In this document: piece after piece, positions 1 through 8,285 of the stretch
How the letters are laid out: each line of letters begins with the position of its first letter
Numbering within the stretch: the stretch's first letter is position 1
From: Bacillus cereus
GTDB taxonomy: Bacteria > Bacillota > Bacilli > Bacillales > Bacillaceae_G
Direction of reading: 5' to 3'
DNA: 64,000 nt
Assembly: GCF_025917685.1 (NCBI RefSeq)
Contig: NZ_CP089518.1
Span: forward strand, 3,163,001-3,227,000
Made by a program: the position numbers and the translations under genes
The notes under the pieces: model-generated
The model's database searches: none
Seen by the model: only the letters and a program-made list of their open reading frames with translations
What the model was told of the DNA's origin: nothing

Positions 1-266
1 GTAATAGCTCTCATATGAATAGCATTGGCCGGGAACACTTCACCAAAAGAAGGTAACGTACCAATCGCTTCCCATGAACTTCCTCCATCTTTGCTTCTCC
101 ATAATCCCCTATCAAAAGTACCACAATACATTCTTTCTTGGTCGTATGGATCTAAAGCTAACGCAACTGGATTAGCACCTACAAACTGTGATTGGACGCT
201 CCATGTTGAGTCTTTTTTTTCTGCAATTACAAGTTCTCTATCAAACGCTAATATGAATTTTTCCAT
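1..266 (-). CDS. BNR-repeat (sialidase-like propeller) protein, N-terminal part
   Basis: This gene runs off the left edge, so only its first 88 codons are visible. The start at 266 follows an AGGAGA ribosome site. The protein begins MEKFILAFDREL and holds Asp-box-like segments (RGLWRSKDGGSSWEAI) typical of BNR/YVTN beta-propeller proteins related to sialidases or sortilin-type photosystem-stability factors. The substrate cannot be told from this fragment. Two palindromes and the stub of a MarR-like regulator lie upstream and may control it. Family call is fairly safe; function unknown. Confidence 0.7.
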   Translation of the reverse strand, partial: MEKFILAFDRELVIAEKKDSTWSVQSQFVGANPVALALDPYDQERMYCGTFDRGLWRSKDGGSSWEAIGTLPSFGEVFPANAIHMRAI

Positions 267-340
267 AACTAAAATCTCCTCGTTTCATAAATTCCCTACT
301 ATATTATTTAAATTTTGAACATTACAAGTTAAGAAATGGC

Positions 341-364
341 ATTTATATGCTATAGCATATAAAT
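341..364. promoter_or_regulatory. 24-bp perfect palindrome (operator candidate)
   Basis: A perfect 24-bp dyad centred on GCTATAGC lies about 75 bp upstream of the BNR gene and just beyond the MarR-like stub. A second site with the same core occurs at 499-510. MarR-type repressors usually bind such dyads. That these are its operators is inference. Confidence 0.5.
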
Positions 365-397
365 GATGAATTTTATAAGGAATATGTGATTAATAAC

Positions 398-469
398 TTA
401 CATTATATAATTTGTTAACTTCACATCAGTACGATGAACAAGATATCCTGTTAAATCATATAAGCCCAT
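398..469 (-). pseudogene. N-terminal stub of a MarR-family regulator
   Basis: A perfect ribosome site (GGAGGTGG) precedes an ATG at 469 and a 23-residue reading frame that begins MGLYDLTGYLVHRTDVKL and then stops. The sequence resembles the first helix of MarR-family regulators, where a GFLLHRT-like start is common. A full regulator is about 140 residues, so this is either a deletion remnant or a leader peptide. Matching palindromes lie on both sides, as expected for an autoregulated MarR gene whose body was lost. Assignment rests on the short N-terminus only. Confidence 0.45.
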
Positions 470-498
470 ATGCCACCTCCAAACAACTTATAATATAC

Positions 499-510
499 AT
501 GCTATAGCAT
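499..510. promoter_or_regulatory. 12-bp palindrome matching the 341-364 site
   Basis: The core ATGCTATAGCAT is a perfect dyad identical to the centre of the palindrome at 341-364 and lies about 30 bp upstream of the MarR-like stub. The repeated core suggests two operators for one regulator. Confidence 0.5.
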
Positions 511-630
511 ACATTTTATAGAATGCATTATTTTATGTCAAACTTTATACTATTTTAAAATCAGTTTTCCACATAACCTAAAACAATTCAAAAGTCATAA
601 ACAGAAACACTTTATTGAATAGAAACTATA

Positions 631-661
631 AAAAAAGAGCGCAATTTTTTGCACTCTTTTA
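631..661 (-). terminator. Rho-independent terminator of the ytbDE-like pair
   Basis: Inverted repeat AAAAGAGTGCAA / TTGCGCTCTTTTTT just after the stop of the aldo/keto reductase gene, reading on the minus strand and followed by T residues. Confidence 0.8.
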
Positions 662-671
662 CTCATTTCTA

Positions 672-1511
672 TTAGAAATCAAAGTTATCAGGATCTGGAC
701 CAACGCGGTGATTTTGATTTAACGCATCGATTTTTTCCATATCTTCTTTCGTTAATTCAAAGTTAAATACATCAGCGTTTGCAATAATACGGTGTTCTTT
801 CGTTGATTTTGGAATTGTAATAACTCCATTTTGTAAGTCCCAACGTAGGATAACTTGCGCTGTTGTTTTACCGTGTTTATCAGCAATTGCTTGTAATGTT
901 TCATTATCTAATAATTGACCTTGCATTAGCGGTGACCATGCTTCCATTTGAATACCTTGTTCTTTACAGAAAGCTTGTAATTCTTTTTGTGTTAAACGAG
1001 GGTGGTATTCTACTTGGTTAATCATTGGCTTGATTTCCGCATCTTTCATTACATCTTGTAAGTGATGGATTTGGAAGTTACTTACACCAATTGCACGCAC
1101 GCGTCCTTCTTTATAAAGTGTTTCTAGCGCTCTCCATGTATCTTTATATTTTCCTTCTACAGGCCAGTGAACAAGATATAGATCTAAATAATCTAGTTCT
1201 AATTTTTTTAAGCTCTCTTCGTATGCAGCAATTGTTTCTTCATACCCTTGATCTGCGTTCCATACTTTTGAAGTGATAAATAATTCTTCTCTTGAAATTC
1301 CAGTCGCTTCAATACCAGCACGGATTCCTTCACCTACAGCTGTTTCATTTCCGTAAATCGCCGCGGTATCGATGCTGCGGTATCCTGCTTTAATCGCTGA
1401 TTTAATTGCTTCTACAAGTTCTGGTCCTTCTTCTACTTTAAATACACCTAAACCGAACCAAGGCATTTCTACACCATTATTTAATACTGTTTTACTTTGT
1501 AAGTTTTTCAT
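672..1511 (-). CDS. Aldo/keto reductase, YtbE-like
   Basis: 279-residue NADPH-dependent aldo/keto reductase of the YtbE/YvgN type, which reduces aldehydes such as methylglyoxal in the cytoplasm. The tetrad is visible: Asp and Tyr in [14 protein letters not shown], Lys in ITSKVWN and His in LVHWP. The C-terminal [10 protein letters not shown] motif binds the NADPH phosphate. Length is normal for the family. The start follows AAAGGAGAG. It lies 16 bp downstream of an MFS exporter gene, the same order as ytbD-ytbE in B. subtilis, so the two are probably one operon. Upstream operator units suggest control by an HxlR (YtcD-like) regulator. Confidence 0.9.
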   Translation of the reverse strand: MKNLQSKTVLNNGVEMPWFGLGVFKVEEGPELVEAIKSAIKAGYRSIDTAAIYGNETAVGEGIRAGIEATGISREELFITSKVWNADQGYEETIAAYEESLKKLELDYLDLYLVHWPVEGKYKDTWRALETLYKEGRVRAIGVSNFQIHHLQDVMKDAEIKPMINQVEYHPRLTQKELQAFCKEQGIQMEAWSPLMQGQLLDNETLQAIADKHGKTTAQVILRWDLQNGVITIPKSTKEHRIIANADVFNFELTKEDMEKIDALNQNHRVGPDPDNFDF

Positions 1512-1527
1512 TTTATTTTCTCTCCTT

Positions 1528-2742
1528 TTATTTTGCTTGATCTCTTTTTTCTAATGTCATACTCCATGCTGTTAAAATAACAGCACCTACTACCATAATG
1601 CCGCCTACCCAAGCCGTATGAATTAACCCTAACGAGTTCGTTACAATACCGCCTAAATAAGCACCAAGAGCAATCCCAGCATTAAACGCCGCAATATTAA
1701 TTGCCGATGCAACATCGACAGCACTCGGTACAAATCGTTCAGCTAACATTACGACATATACTTGTAACCCTGGAACATTCATAAATGCGAATAGTCCCAT
1801 GAAAATAATTGTGATTAACCCAGCTACCTTAAATGGTGCTGTAAATGTTAAAACAAATAATATAATCGCTTGAATAAAGAACATGTAAAATAGCGCTCGA
1901 ATTGGATTATGATTCGATAATTTCCCGCCAATCACATTCCCTATCGCAATGGCGATTCCATACACTAATAAAATGATAGTAACCGTATTTGCTTTAAATC
2001 CTGTTACCTCTTGTAATAACGGAGATAAATACGTAAATGTTACGAATGTCCCCCCATATCCTAATGCAGTAATGATGAAAACTAGTAACAGTCTTCCGTT
2101 CGTAATCAGTTTAAACTGATCGCGGACTGACACAGACGTACCTTTTTTCATATTAGATGGGATTAGAATACTATTTGCGATTAAGGCAATAATTCCTATT
2201 ACCACGATTGCTAAAAATGATGTTCTCCAGCCAAATTGTTGACCAATAAAAGTTCCAATTGGCGCACCTGTAATAGTCGCAACTGTTACGCCAGTAAACA
2301 TAATTGCAATCGCGCTAGCACGTTTATTTTCTGGTACAAGTGCCGCAGCAATCGTTGAACCAATTGACATAAACACACCATGCGAAAGCGCAGACACAAT
2401 TCGCGCAATAAGTAATACAGTGAAACTTGTTGCGACAGCTGCAATTCCGTTACCAATAATGAAAATAACCATAATCCACATTAATAACGTTTTTCGTGAC
2501 ATATTAGCTGTTAACGACGTTAATACTGGAGCACCAAATGCTACGCCTAACGCATATAAAGAAACTGTTAAACCCGCTGTTGTAACCGACACATGTAAAT
2601 CTTCCGAAATAGATGGTAGTAAACCGACACTAACAAATTCTGTTGTCCCAATCCCGAACGCACTAATTGCTAGAGCTAATAACGCAAATATACTTCTTCG
2701 ATTCGTCTGAACTTCTGAAGACGATGCTGTATATGAATTCAA
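1528..2742 (-). CDS. MFS transporter, YtbD-like (DHA1 drug/proton antiporter type)
   Basis: A 12-helix major facilitator of about 404 residues with the DHA1-type N-terminus [18 protein letters not shown] and repeated hydrophobic spans. It is probably an exporter of a drug or metabolite; substrate unknown. I place the start at the TTG at 2742, eight bases after GAGGG. The ATG 33 bases further upstream sits inside a TATTATGA box that recurs in all the operator units, so it is more likely promoter than coding. It is the first gene of the ytbDE-like pair and has HxlR operator units upstream. Family call is firm; the start is the weak point. Confidence 0.85.
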   Translation of the reverse strand: MNSYTASSSEVQTNRRSIFALLALAISAFGIGTTEFVSVGLLPSISEDLHVSVTTAGLTVSLYALGVAFGAPVLTSLTANMSRKTLLMWIMVIFIIGNGIAAVATSFTVLLIARIVSALSHGVFMSIGSTIAAALVPENKRASAIAIMFTGVTVATITGAPIGTFIGQQFGWRTSFLAIVVIGIIALIANSILIPSNMKKGTSVSVRDQFKLITNGRLLLVFIITALGYGGTFVTFTYLSPLLQEVTGFKANTVTIILLVYGIAIAIGNVIGGKLSNHNPIRALFYMFFIQAIILFVLTFTAPFKVAGLITIIFMGLFAFMNVPGLQVYVVMLAERFVPSAVDVASAINIAAFNAGIALGAYLGGIVTNSLGLIHTAWVGGIMVVGAVILTAWSMTLEKRDQAK

Positions 2743-2825
2743 TTGAGTTTCCCTCTTCCCTATAATTCCTATCATAATAGTGCGATAAAAAGACCTTTTT
2801 ATCTTTCAAAAAATATATTTAATCT

Positions 2826-2912
2826 CTACAAACGCTATTATGAATGGTTTCATTCTCTTTTTAAAGAACGCACTTTAAAGTACGATAGGAACTTTTTAGT
2901 ACCGTACTTCTT
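2826..2912 (+). repeat. HxlR operator unit U0
   Basis: First of about thirteen related units. It contains GCTATTATGAA, then about 35 bp later GCACTTTAAAGTACGATAGG and a TTTTTAGTAC half. It lies upstream of the minus-strand YtbD-like gene. Confidence 0.65.
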
Positions 2913-2915
2913 ACT

Positions 2916-3001
2916 TTTCTCTTGCATGTACTATTATGAAATACATTTAAAATAATGAATAGTACGTACTTTAAAGTGCTGTAGGTACTAAAAAGTAACA
3001 T
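2916..3001 (+). repeat. HxlR operator unit U1
   Basis: Near-complete unit: a TATTATGAAA box, then AGTACGTACTTTAAAGTGCT and GTAGGTACTAAAAAGTAA. The unit is homologous over its whole 85 bp to those at 8032 and 8149, in front of an HxlR gene. Confidence 0.7.
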
Positions 3002-3018
3002 AGTTAATTACTAGTACT

Positions 3019-3178
3019 ATAAAGTGAAACTTTAATCAGTGGGGGTTTTGTTCATCCCCCACTGATTATTAGCCCTCACCAATCGGGCTTTTACGGGCAG
3101 TTCATCCCCCACCTAGCTTCTTTGCTTCCGCTGAATTTTGAGGTGGGGGTCTTACTGCCCGGCAAATAGCGGGATAAA
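3019..3178 (+). repeat. bcr1-type repeat, full length
   Basis: A 155-bp element plus a 5-bp flanking duplication: ATAAA stands at both ends (3019-3023 and 3174-3178). It begins GTGAAACTTTAATCAGTGG and ends GCAAATAGCGGG, with two internal GGGGG/CCCCC stems that would fold strongly as RNA. The length and the TTTAT-type duplication match the B. cereus group mobile repeat bcr1 as I remember it. This is the only full-length copy of four in the window. Confidence 0.8.
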
Positions 3179-3185
3179 GCTTGTT

Positions 3186-3255
3186 TCCCTCTCACATGTG
3201 CTATTATGAATGATATTTAACATAATAAAAAGTACTATAGGTACTAAAAAGTAAC
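3186..3255 (+). repeat. HxlR operator unit U2, shortened
   Basis: Has the TATTATGAATG box and AGTACTATAGGTACTAAAAA, but the middle GCACTTTAAAGT block is deleted. It leads into the decayed HxlR gene at 3320. Confidence 0.65.
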
Positions 3256-3319
3256 ATTTACATAACCTAGCTTCTTTTGCTCAAAATTGAAATCTACATT
3301 CAACAATGAAGGGTTTCAT

Positions 3320-3530
3320 ATGGAGAAATACACTCTTCCTGTAGAGGCAACTTTAGAGGATATCGATTAAAAATGGAAGAACAGTGCTATCCGAAGAATA
3401 GCGTACAACCGGACATAGAATATTCTTTAACTGATTACAATCAATCTTTAGATTCTATACTAGATTCTCTTATCCTTTTCATCTAGAAAAGGGTGAGAAT
3501 ACGCTCATGCTCATTTCCCCAGATAAATAA
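3320..3530 (+). pseudogene. Decayed HxlR/YtcD-like regulator
   Basis: The reading begins MEKYTLPVEATLEDID and meets a stop where intact paralogs read GGKWK. It resumes with EYSLTDYNQSLDSILDSL and ends NTLMLISPDK, matching the C-terminus of the regulator at 8286. Only 211 bp remain of about 345, so the DNA-binding core is deleted. A ribosome-site remnant and the shortened operator unit U2 stand upstream. It is an unambiguous relic of the same regulator family. Confidence 0.8.
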
Positions 3531-3533
3531 TAA

Positions 3534-3579
3534 AAAAGGTAAAAACGAACAAAAATATGTTCATTTTTGCCTTTTTATT
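3534..3579. terminator. Terminator between HxlR relic and tautomerase gene
   Basis: Inverted repeat of AAAAAGG.AAAAACGAACA and TGTTCATTTTTGCCTTTTT with T runs on both strands; it can serve the minus-strand tautomerase gene. Confidence 0.75.
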
Positions 3580-3585
3580 TAACGA

Positions 3586-4059
3586 TTAAAATGTACGACT
3601 TTTGGAAAGAAAGTCGTTATCGGCTCCTGTTACACCGCTTTGCCCCCAGTTTCCTGGAATCATTTCACGAATAAGAATTAGCACTTTATCCAAAGGTGCA
3701 TGAGTATATTTAGATGTTAATTGTGTAAGTTCGTTTACCCACTTATCCTTTGTCTCTTGATCAAATGTATTCCATATATCAATCTTGATAATAGCCATTC
3801 CATCAACGTTACTATCCGGTGTATTGTAAGACTCTTTTGTCTCCCAATTGGACACCCTACTTTTCTCAGCAAAGGTAGCATCACTTGCTACAGCCCCAGC
3901 TTTCCCCCAATTTTCTTTCTCAAGTTCCGTTATCAACACTTGAATTTTGTCAGGGACAATTTTTAATAGTTTTATTGTAATTTCCGTTACATTATAAATG
4001 AATTCCTTCTTTTCTTCTGTTGACATGGTTGGCCAAGTATTTAGTTCAATTAATGGCAT
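3586..4059 (-). CDS. Tandem (fused) 4-oxalocrotonate tautomerase-like protein
   Basis: 157 residues made of two tautomerase-superfamily units. Unit 1 begins MPLIELNTWPTMS, with Pro2 in the position of the catalytic N-terminal proline. Unit 2 begins near residue 87 (MAIIKIDIWNTFD) and repeats the ENWG / GNWGQSGV motif, but has Ala after Met. Being internal it could not expose a free amino-terminal proline in any case. Single-domain 4-OT proteins have about 62-75 residues, so this is a fused dimer with one probable active site. Substrate unknown. It sits in the HxlR-linked electrophile cluster and may be co-transcribed with the UPF0303 gene upstream. Confidence 0.75.
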   Translation of the reverse strand: MPLIELNTWPTMSTEEKKEFIYNVTEITIKLLKIVPDKIQVLITELEKENWGKAGAVASDATFAEKSRVSNWETKESYNTPDSNVDGMAIIKIDIWNTFDQETKDKWVNELTQLTSKYTHAPLDKVLILIREMIPGNWGQSGVTGADNDFLSKSRTF

Positions 4060-4102
4060 AGTATTGCCCCCCTAAAGTTAATTATTTATTCACTAACTAC
4101 AA

Positions 4103-4627
<525 letters not shown>

Positions 4628-4716
4628 TTATTAGGCCATATAATATAACCTTTCAAACAATCTGAATCTAAATAAACTGCTTTAACATCGTTAGTAACTA
4701 GTACCGTAAAGCTTGT

Positions 4717-4802
4717 TTTTTTCTTACTGGTGCTATTATGAATGATATTCAAAGTTATAAAAAGTACGCACTTTAAAGTGCTATAGGTACTTTAAAGTAC
4801 TA
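4717..4802 (+). repeat. HxlR operator unit U3
   Basis: TGCTATTATGAATGATATTC, then AAGTACGCACTTTAAAGTGC and TATAGGTACTTTAAAGTA. It is one of two units upstream of the plus-strand glyoxalase-fold gene at 5131. Confidence 0.7.
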
Positions 4803-4879
4803 TTCTACTTATCCCCATCTTACAGAGACTATTATGAAATATATTTAACATCTTAAAAATGTATGTACTAAAGAATAAT
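4801..4879 (+). repeat. HxlR operator unit U4, degenerate
   Basis: Same layout (TTACAGAGACTATTATGAAA, then ATTTAACAT) but the operator half is reduced to ATGTATGTACTAAAGAAT. Placed directly after U3. Confidence 0.55.
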
Positions 4880-5130
4880 ATTTTTAATATCAAGCTTTTT
4901 TGCTCAATGGCTGTAATTCAAATTCATCAAATTTTTGTATCAAGACAAATGAAAAATAAAAAGAACCTAGCCGATACTAGATTCTTTTCCAATCAAAAAA
5001 CACTCTTATATTTCTCGTGTGTTGTTACAAACGACTTAGAATAGAACTCCTACTAAAGGCTCATTTTAATTACAGTAAAAGATTGGTGAAACAAATACAT
5101 TACACCACCTAAAAATAGGAGGCAACAAAA

Positions 5131-5613
5131 ATGAGTGAAAAAACAGCAGGATTCTCACAAGTAAATCACGTCGGAATTACAGTAAGTAATTTAGAAAAAT
5201 CTATCGTTTTTTATGAAGCATTAACAGGTAAGAAAATATCAAACATCGATAAAATTGGCGGAAAGAGAATGGCGCAAACCCAAGGACTTGAAGATACTCG
5301 TATTAAATATGCCAACCTACACTTAGACAATTTGAATATCGACATTCTAGAATACGTTGTCCCTAAATCAGATAAAGCCTCTTACTCAAATGATCAAATT
5401 AGTGCGATGCATCTTTGTTTTGAAGTAGAAGATATCAATGCCGCTGTAGAACGTCTAAAAGCAATTGGAATAGAACCAGATGGAGAACCTATTGTCTTCC
5501 AAGAAGATGATGGCTTGAAATCTGGATTTGGTACAGGTGTTGCCTACTTCCGTGATCCAGATGGTACTAATTTAGAGCTAATTGCTCCAAAAGGTCCATT
5601 TAGACGTGACTAA
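5131..5613 (+). CDS. VOC-family protein (glyoxalase/dioxygenase fold)
   Basis: 160 residues with the paired beta-alpha-beta-beta-beta units of the vicinal-oxygen-chelate fold. Metal ligands are likely His in VNHVGITVSNLE, His in MHLCFEVEDI and Glu in NLELIAPK. The middle resembles methylmalonyl-CoA epimerase and lactoylglutathione-lyase relatives. The exact reaction is unknown. The ATG follows AGGAGG. Two HxlR operator units 250-400 bp upstream place it in the same electrophile-response set. A terminator follows. Confidence 0.8.
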   Translation: MSEKTAGFSQVNHVGITVSNLEKSIVFYEALTGKKISNIDKIGGKRMAQTQGLEDTRIKYANLHLDNLNIDILEYVVPKSDKASYSNDQISAMHLCFEVEDINAAVERLKAIGIEPDGEPIVFQEDDGLKSGFGTGVAYFRDPDGTNLELIAPKGPFRRD

Positions 5614-5616
5614 TTA

Positions 5617-5644
5617 CAATAAGCTGCCCATTTGGACAGCTTAT
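5617..5644 (+). terminator. Terminator of VOC gene
   Basis: Inverted repeat AATAAGCTG / CAGCTTATT directly after the stop codon. Confidence 0.65.
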
Positions 5645-5656
5645 TTACATAATTAT

Positions 5657-5718
5657 CGTTATTGGCAGTGAAATGACTTTACACATCTAAGCTATTGATG
5701 ATAGATAATATTTGATGA
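5657..5718 (+). repeat. Dispersed repeat C, copy 1
   Basis: About 60 bp (GTGAAATGACTTTACACATC, then AAGCTATTGATGATAG) closely match 33499-33560. No reading frame is obvious. This is probably a B. cereus group dispersed repeat. Confidence 0.5.
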
Positions 5719-5795
5719 ATGGAACTATTTAAAACCAAAGGATTGATCTTACAGAAACTTAAAAATACAAATAGATATCATATTTATTATAATTT

Positions 5796-6131
5796 TTAAA
5801 CTCCCCCATTAACTAGCTCTTTTATCGAGTTTAATTTTGAAGAAAGCTCAATAAACCATTCTTCATCCCCTGTTAATAATGCTAGATCTATAAGATAAAG
5901 AATTTGCTCCTTATTGATTACCTTTGATTCAGGGAGTTTGTTAACGTGTTTACTAAAGAGTAAAATCGCTTCGTTTATTGTGTACTTGTCGTCACGTTTC
6001 ACAATGCTAACTGTAACTACATCTTCCACTTTATCAAGGGATACAATGTAACCAACTATAAATTCACCCTCATTTGATATTCCACGAACCCAATCTCCTA
6101 CTTTTAAAACTTGATTATTATTTGACATCAT
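5796..6131 (-). CDS. IDEAL-domain protein
   Basis: 111 residues. The N-terminal half (LKVGDWVRGISNEGEFIVGY) looks like a small beta-barrel. The C-terminal part, about residues 72-103, carries the IDEAL motif: ILYLIDLALLTGDEEWFIEL. Firmicute IDEAL-domain proteins such as YpiB share this helix-turn-helix tail; their roles are mostly unknown. The start has two adjacent ATGs after AAGGTG. It stands alone between terminators. Confidence 0.75.
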   Translation of the reverse strand: MMSNNNQVLKVGDWVRGISNEGEFIVGYIVSLDKVEDVVTVSIVKRDDKYTINEAILLFSKHVNKLPESKVINKEQILYLIDLALLTGDEEWFIELSSKLNSIKELVNGGV

Positions 6132-6256
6132 AATTTTTCACCTTCTTATAAATATTTTTTGTGACGATATAAAAGATATAAAAACGAAATTGAACTGTAA
6201 TATTTTTCGTTACATTTAAGTGTTAAGAACTCACGGCTATATAATCTTTAAGCCGC

Positions 6257-6670
6257 TTAACGTTCTTGATTAATAAGATCAACAACTTCTTTCATTGTAT
6301 AATTCTTTAAGTATTCACCTAGATGCTCTTCCGCGCCTAAGAAAATGGCAAAAAGAACTTTTCGCATGTTCGATCCTACAACACACTGATCATTCGATTC
6401 CGGACACTTCGGCTGCAATGCACCTTCAGAGGTTATTTGATAAATATGCCAGAGATTAACTTCACTTAAATCACGAGCGAAAATAAAACCTCCACCAGTT
6501 CCCTCTTTTGATTGTATGAACTTATGTTTTTTTAACAAACTTAGCACTTTGCGAATGCGTACTGGATGAACACCTGCACTTTCTGAAATAGCACTACTTG
6601 TTGACATCCGGTCTGACTGTAAAGCTAAATAAGTTAAACTGTGAATGGCCAAGGTAAAGTCGCTGTTCAT
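6257..6670 (-). CDS. Rrf2-family transcriptional regulator (YwnA-like)
   Basis: 137 residues with an N-terminal winged helix (FTLAIHSLTYLAL, then AGVHPVRIRKVLSLL) and the wing KEGTGGGFIFARDL, all typical of Rrf2 proteins. Two cysteines, in PKCPESNDQC, sit where other members bind an iron-sulfur cluster or sense thiols, but the third cluster cysteine of IscR/NsrR is not evident. It is closest in layout to YwnA. Targets are unknown; it lies next to the Spx gene cluster. Confidence 0.85.
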   Translation of the reverse strand: MNSDFTLAIHSLTYLALQSDRMSTSSAISESAGVHPVRIRKVLSLLKKHKFIQSKEGTGGGFIFARDLSEVNLWHIYQITSEGALQPKCPESNDQCVVGSNMRKVLFAIFLGAEEHLGEYLKNYTMKEVVDLINQER

Positions 6671-6863
6671 TGTTTTCCTCCTATGATCAAAAATGTTGTT
6701 TCTCGTATATTAACATACTGTAGCCATAAATATTACAGATAGGTTGGTCGAATGTTAAAATATATATAAATAATTCTTACCATAAAAAATAAATTCCTTT
6801 ATATTCTATCCGGACTCGCCTATATTCCATAACTTCATTTAGCTTTTTAAGTTAAAAATACAT

Positions 6864-6998
6864 TTAACGACTCCATTGTTTCTTCACTTGTTCTTCTGCC
6901 AACTGTTTAATTTTTGTCCATATCGTATTTTTGCTTACAATAACATTTGTTTGATAATTTCTATCGTTATAATTAACTGTTACGCATACTTCTATCAC
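6864..6998 (-). CDS. Small conserved protein, copy A (44 aa)
   Basis: A GTG start at 6998 follows AAAGGAGG by nine bases. The 44-residue product starts VIEVCVTVNYNDRNYQTNV and ends EEQVKKQWSR. It is almost identical to copy B at 7101-7235, with two internal changes and a different tail. No known domain is recognised. Strong ribosome sites and conserved coding in both copies argue that both are real genes. It is the last gene of a tandemly duplicated spx-small-gene unit. Confidence 0.7.
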   Translation of the reverse strand: MIEVCVTVNYNDRNYQTNVIVSKNTIWTKIKQLAEEQVKKQWSR

Positions 6999-7022
6999 CT
7001 TCTGTTTCCTCCTTTCAAATTT

Positions 7023-7067
7023 TTTTATATTTAATTGCTGAAAAGTCTTGGATTTAGTTATAATCTC
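7023..7067 (-). pseudogene. Remnant of a second spx gene
   Basis: In the gap between the two small-gene copies, 15 codons read EIITKSKTFQQLNIK. The intact neighbour Spx reads EIISTRSKTFQDLNIN at the same place. This implies that the unit spx plus small gene was duplicated in tandem and the second spx was then almost wholly deleted. Confidence 0.6.
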
Positions 7068-7100
7068 TAACCTACAACTTCATTTTTTAAATAATCAAAT

Positions 7101-7235
7101 TTAAAAATCCCACTGTTTTTTGACTTGTTCTTCTGCCAATTGTTTAATTTTTGTCCACACCGTATCTTTGCTTACAATAACATTTGTTTGATAATTTCTA
7201 TCGTTATAATTAACTGTTACGCATACTTCTATCAC
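7101..7235 (-). CDS. Small conserved protein, copy B (44 aa)
   Basis: A GTG start at 7235 follows AAAGGAGG. The product is the near-identical twin of copy A and ends VKKQWDF. It starts 47 bp after the stop of the Spx gene on the same strand, so it is probably co-transcribed with spx. Function unknown; linkage to a thiol-stress regulator is suggestive only. Confidence 0.7.
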   Translation of the reverse strand: MIEVCVTVNYNDRNYQTNVIVSKDTVWTKIKQLAEEQVKKQWDF

Positions 7236-7282
7236 CTTCTGTTTCCTCCTTTCAAAAAATTTCTCTTTCATACTATTACTTA

Positions 7283-7678
7283 TTAATTAGCCAACTTTTG
7301 CAGTTCAATATTTAAGAATGTTCGAACGCTACGTGGTAAAAATTTACGAATTTCTTCGTCATTAAAACCAATCTGTAATCTTTTCTCGTCCAGCATAATT
7401 GGGCGACGCAACATTAGCGGATGCTCAATTATTAATTTATAAAATTCATTCAGCGAAAGCTCATCTATATTTATATTTAAGTCTTGAAAAGTTTTAGATC
7501 TAGTTGAAATAATTTCAGTAGCACCCTCTTCAGTTAAACGAAGAATGGATTTAAGTTCATCCACTGTCATAGAATTGGATACGATATTTTTTTCAGTATA
7601 ATCAATTTGATTCTCTTCAAGCCATGCTTTCGCTTTTCGACATGAACCACAGCTTGCTGTTGTATATAAAACCACCAT
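7283..7678 (-). CDS. spxA: Spx/MgsR-family transcriptional regulator
   Basis: 131 residues of the ArsC/Spx fold. The N-terminal CGSC motif at residues 10-13 is the redox switch of Spx, which binds the alpha-subunit C-terminal domain of RNA polymerase under thiol stress. Further family signatures are TRSKTFQDL, HPLMLRRPIML and LPRSVRTFLNIELQK. The start follows AAAGGAG. The tail differs from B. subtilis Spx and looks like the SpxA2 type of the B. cereus group. A near copy once existed downstream (see 7023-7067). Confidence 0.88.
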   Translation of the reverse strand: MVVLYTTASCGSCRKAKAWLEENQIDYTEKNIVSNSMTVDELKSILRLTEEGATEIISTRSKTFQDLNINIDELSLNEFYKLIIEHPLMLRRPIMLDEKRLQIGFNDEEIRKFLPRSVRTFLNIELQKLAN

Positions 7679-8031
7679 ATTTCACTCACTCCTTTAATTT
7701 TCTTTATGAAACGTACATGTCAAATATCGGTTATTGAAATGTATTAAAAAAGATTACAGTTCAAAAACAAATACACGTAATATTATTTATTCGGCAATGT
7801 TTCGTTTATTTCTACTATTCGTTTCTTTTCATGCTTCTTTTATAAAATTATTGAAACTACATTTTACAGACGATGACCACTCACTTTTAAAAATCTTACT
7901 GTAATTTTAAACATTACAGTAAGATTAATCAACTGTTAAGTCTTGGAGTAATTAATCATTTTTTGTGTGAATTTCCCCATAGCGTTATGGCGAACCAATT
8001 TCCAATGCACTTCAAAATACATTTTATTCAT
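7679..8031. other. Gene-free stretch upstream of spx
   Basis: 350 bp that should hold the spx promoter. Apart from the hairpin at 7892-7926 I see no reading frame with a ribosome site and no clear operator. Confidence 0.5.
7892..7926. repeat. Perfect 14-bp inverted repeat
   Basis: AATCTTACTGTAAT and its exact complement are separated by seven bases. On the minus strand a T run follows, so it could terminate transcription leaving the HxlR operator region. It could also be a protein-binding dyad. Confidence 0.5.
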
Positions 8032-8116
8032 TTCTTGCTTACATGTGCTATTATGAAATATATTTAGCATAATAAATAGTACGCGCTTTAAAGTGTTATA
8101 GGTACTAAAAAGTAAT
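8032..8116 (+). repeat. HxlR operator unit U5
   Basis: Complete unit: CTTACATGTGCTATTATGAA, then AGTACGCGCTTTAAAGTGTT and ATAGGTACTAAAAAGTAA. First of two tandem units before the HxlR gene at 8286. Confidence 0.75.
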
Positions 8117-8148
8117 GTATGCATTTTCAAGTGCCGTTCTGCTTATTT

Positions 8149-8230
8149 CTCTCTTACATCGGTTATTATGAACGATATTTAGCACAATAAATAGTACGCA
8201 CTTTAAAGTATTATAGGCACTAAAAAGAAA
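8149..8230 (+). repeat. HxlR operator unit U6
   Basis: Complete unit: CTTACATCGGTTATTATGAA, then AGTACGCACTTTAAAGTATT and ATAGGCACTAAAAAGAAA, ending 55 bp before the HxlR start codon. Confidence 0.75.
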
Positions 8231-8285
8231 TAATTTTAGTATGTGAATCCAAAACTGTAATCTAAATTTATCAAAGGAGTTTTTT

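Noticed and set aside
2743..2775. Upstream ATG start for the YtbD-like gene
   Set aside because: The ATG is part of the TATTATGA box shared by all operator units; a TTG with good ribosome spacing lies 33 bases downstream.
7936..8130. 64-codon minus-strand frame across operator unit U5
   Set aside because: Covers non-coding operator repeat, no ribosome site, and equivalent units elsewhere are not open.
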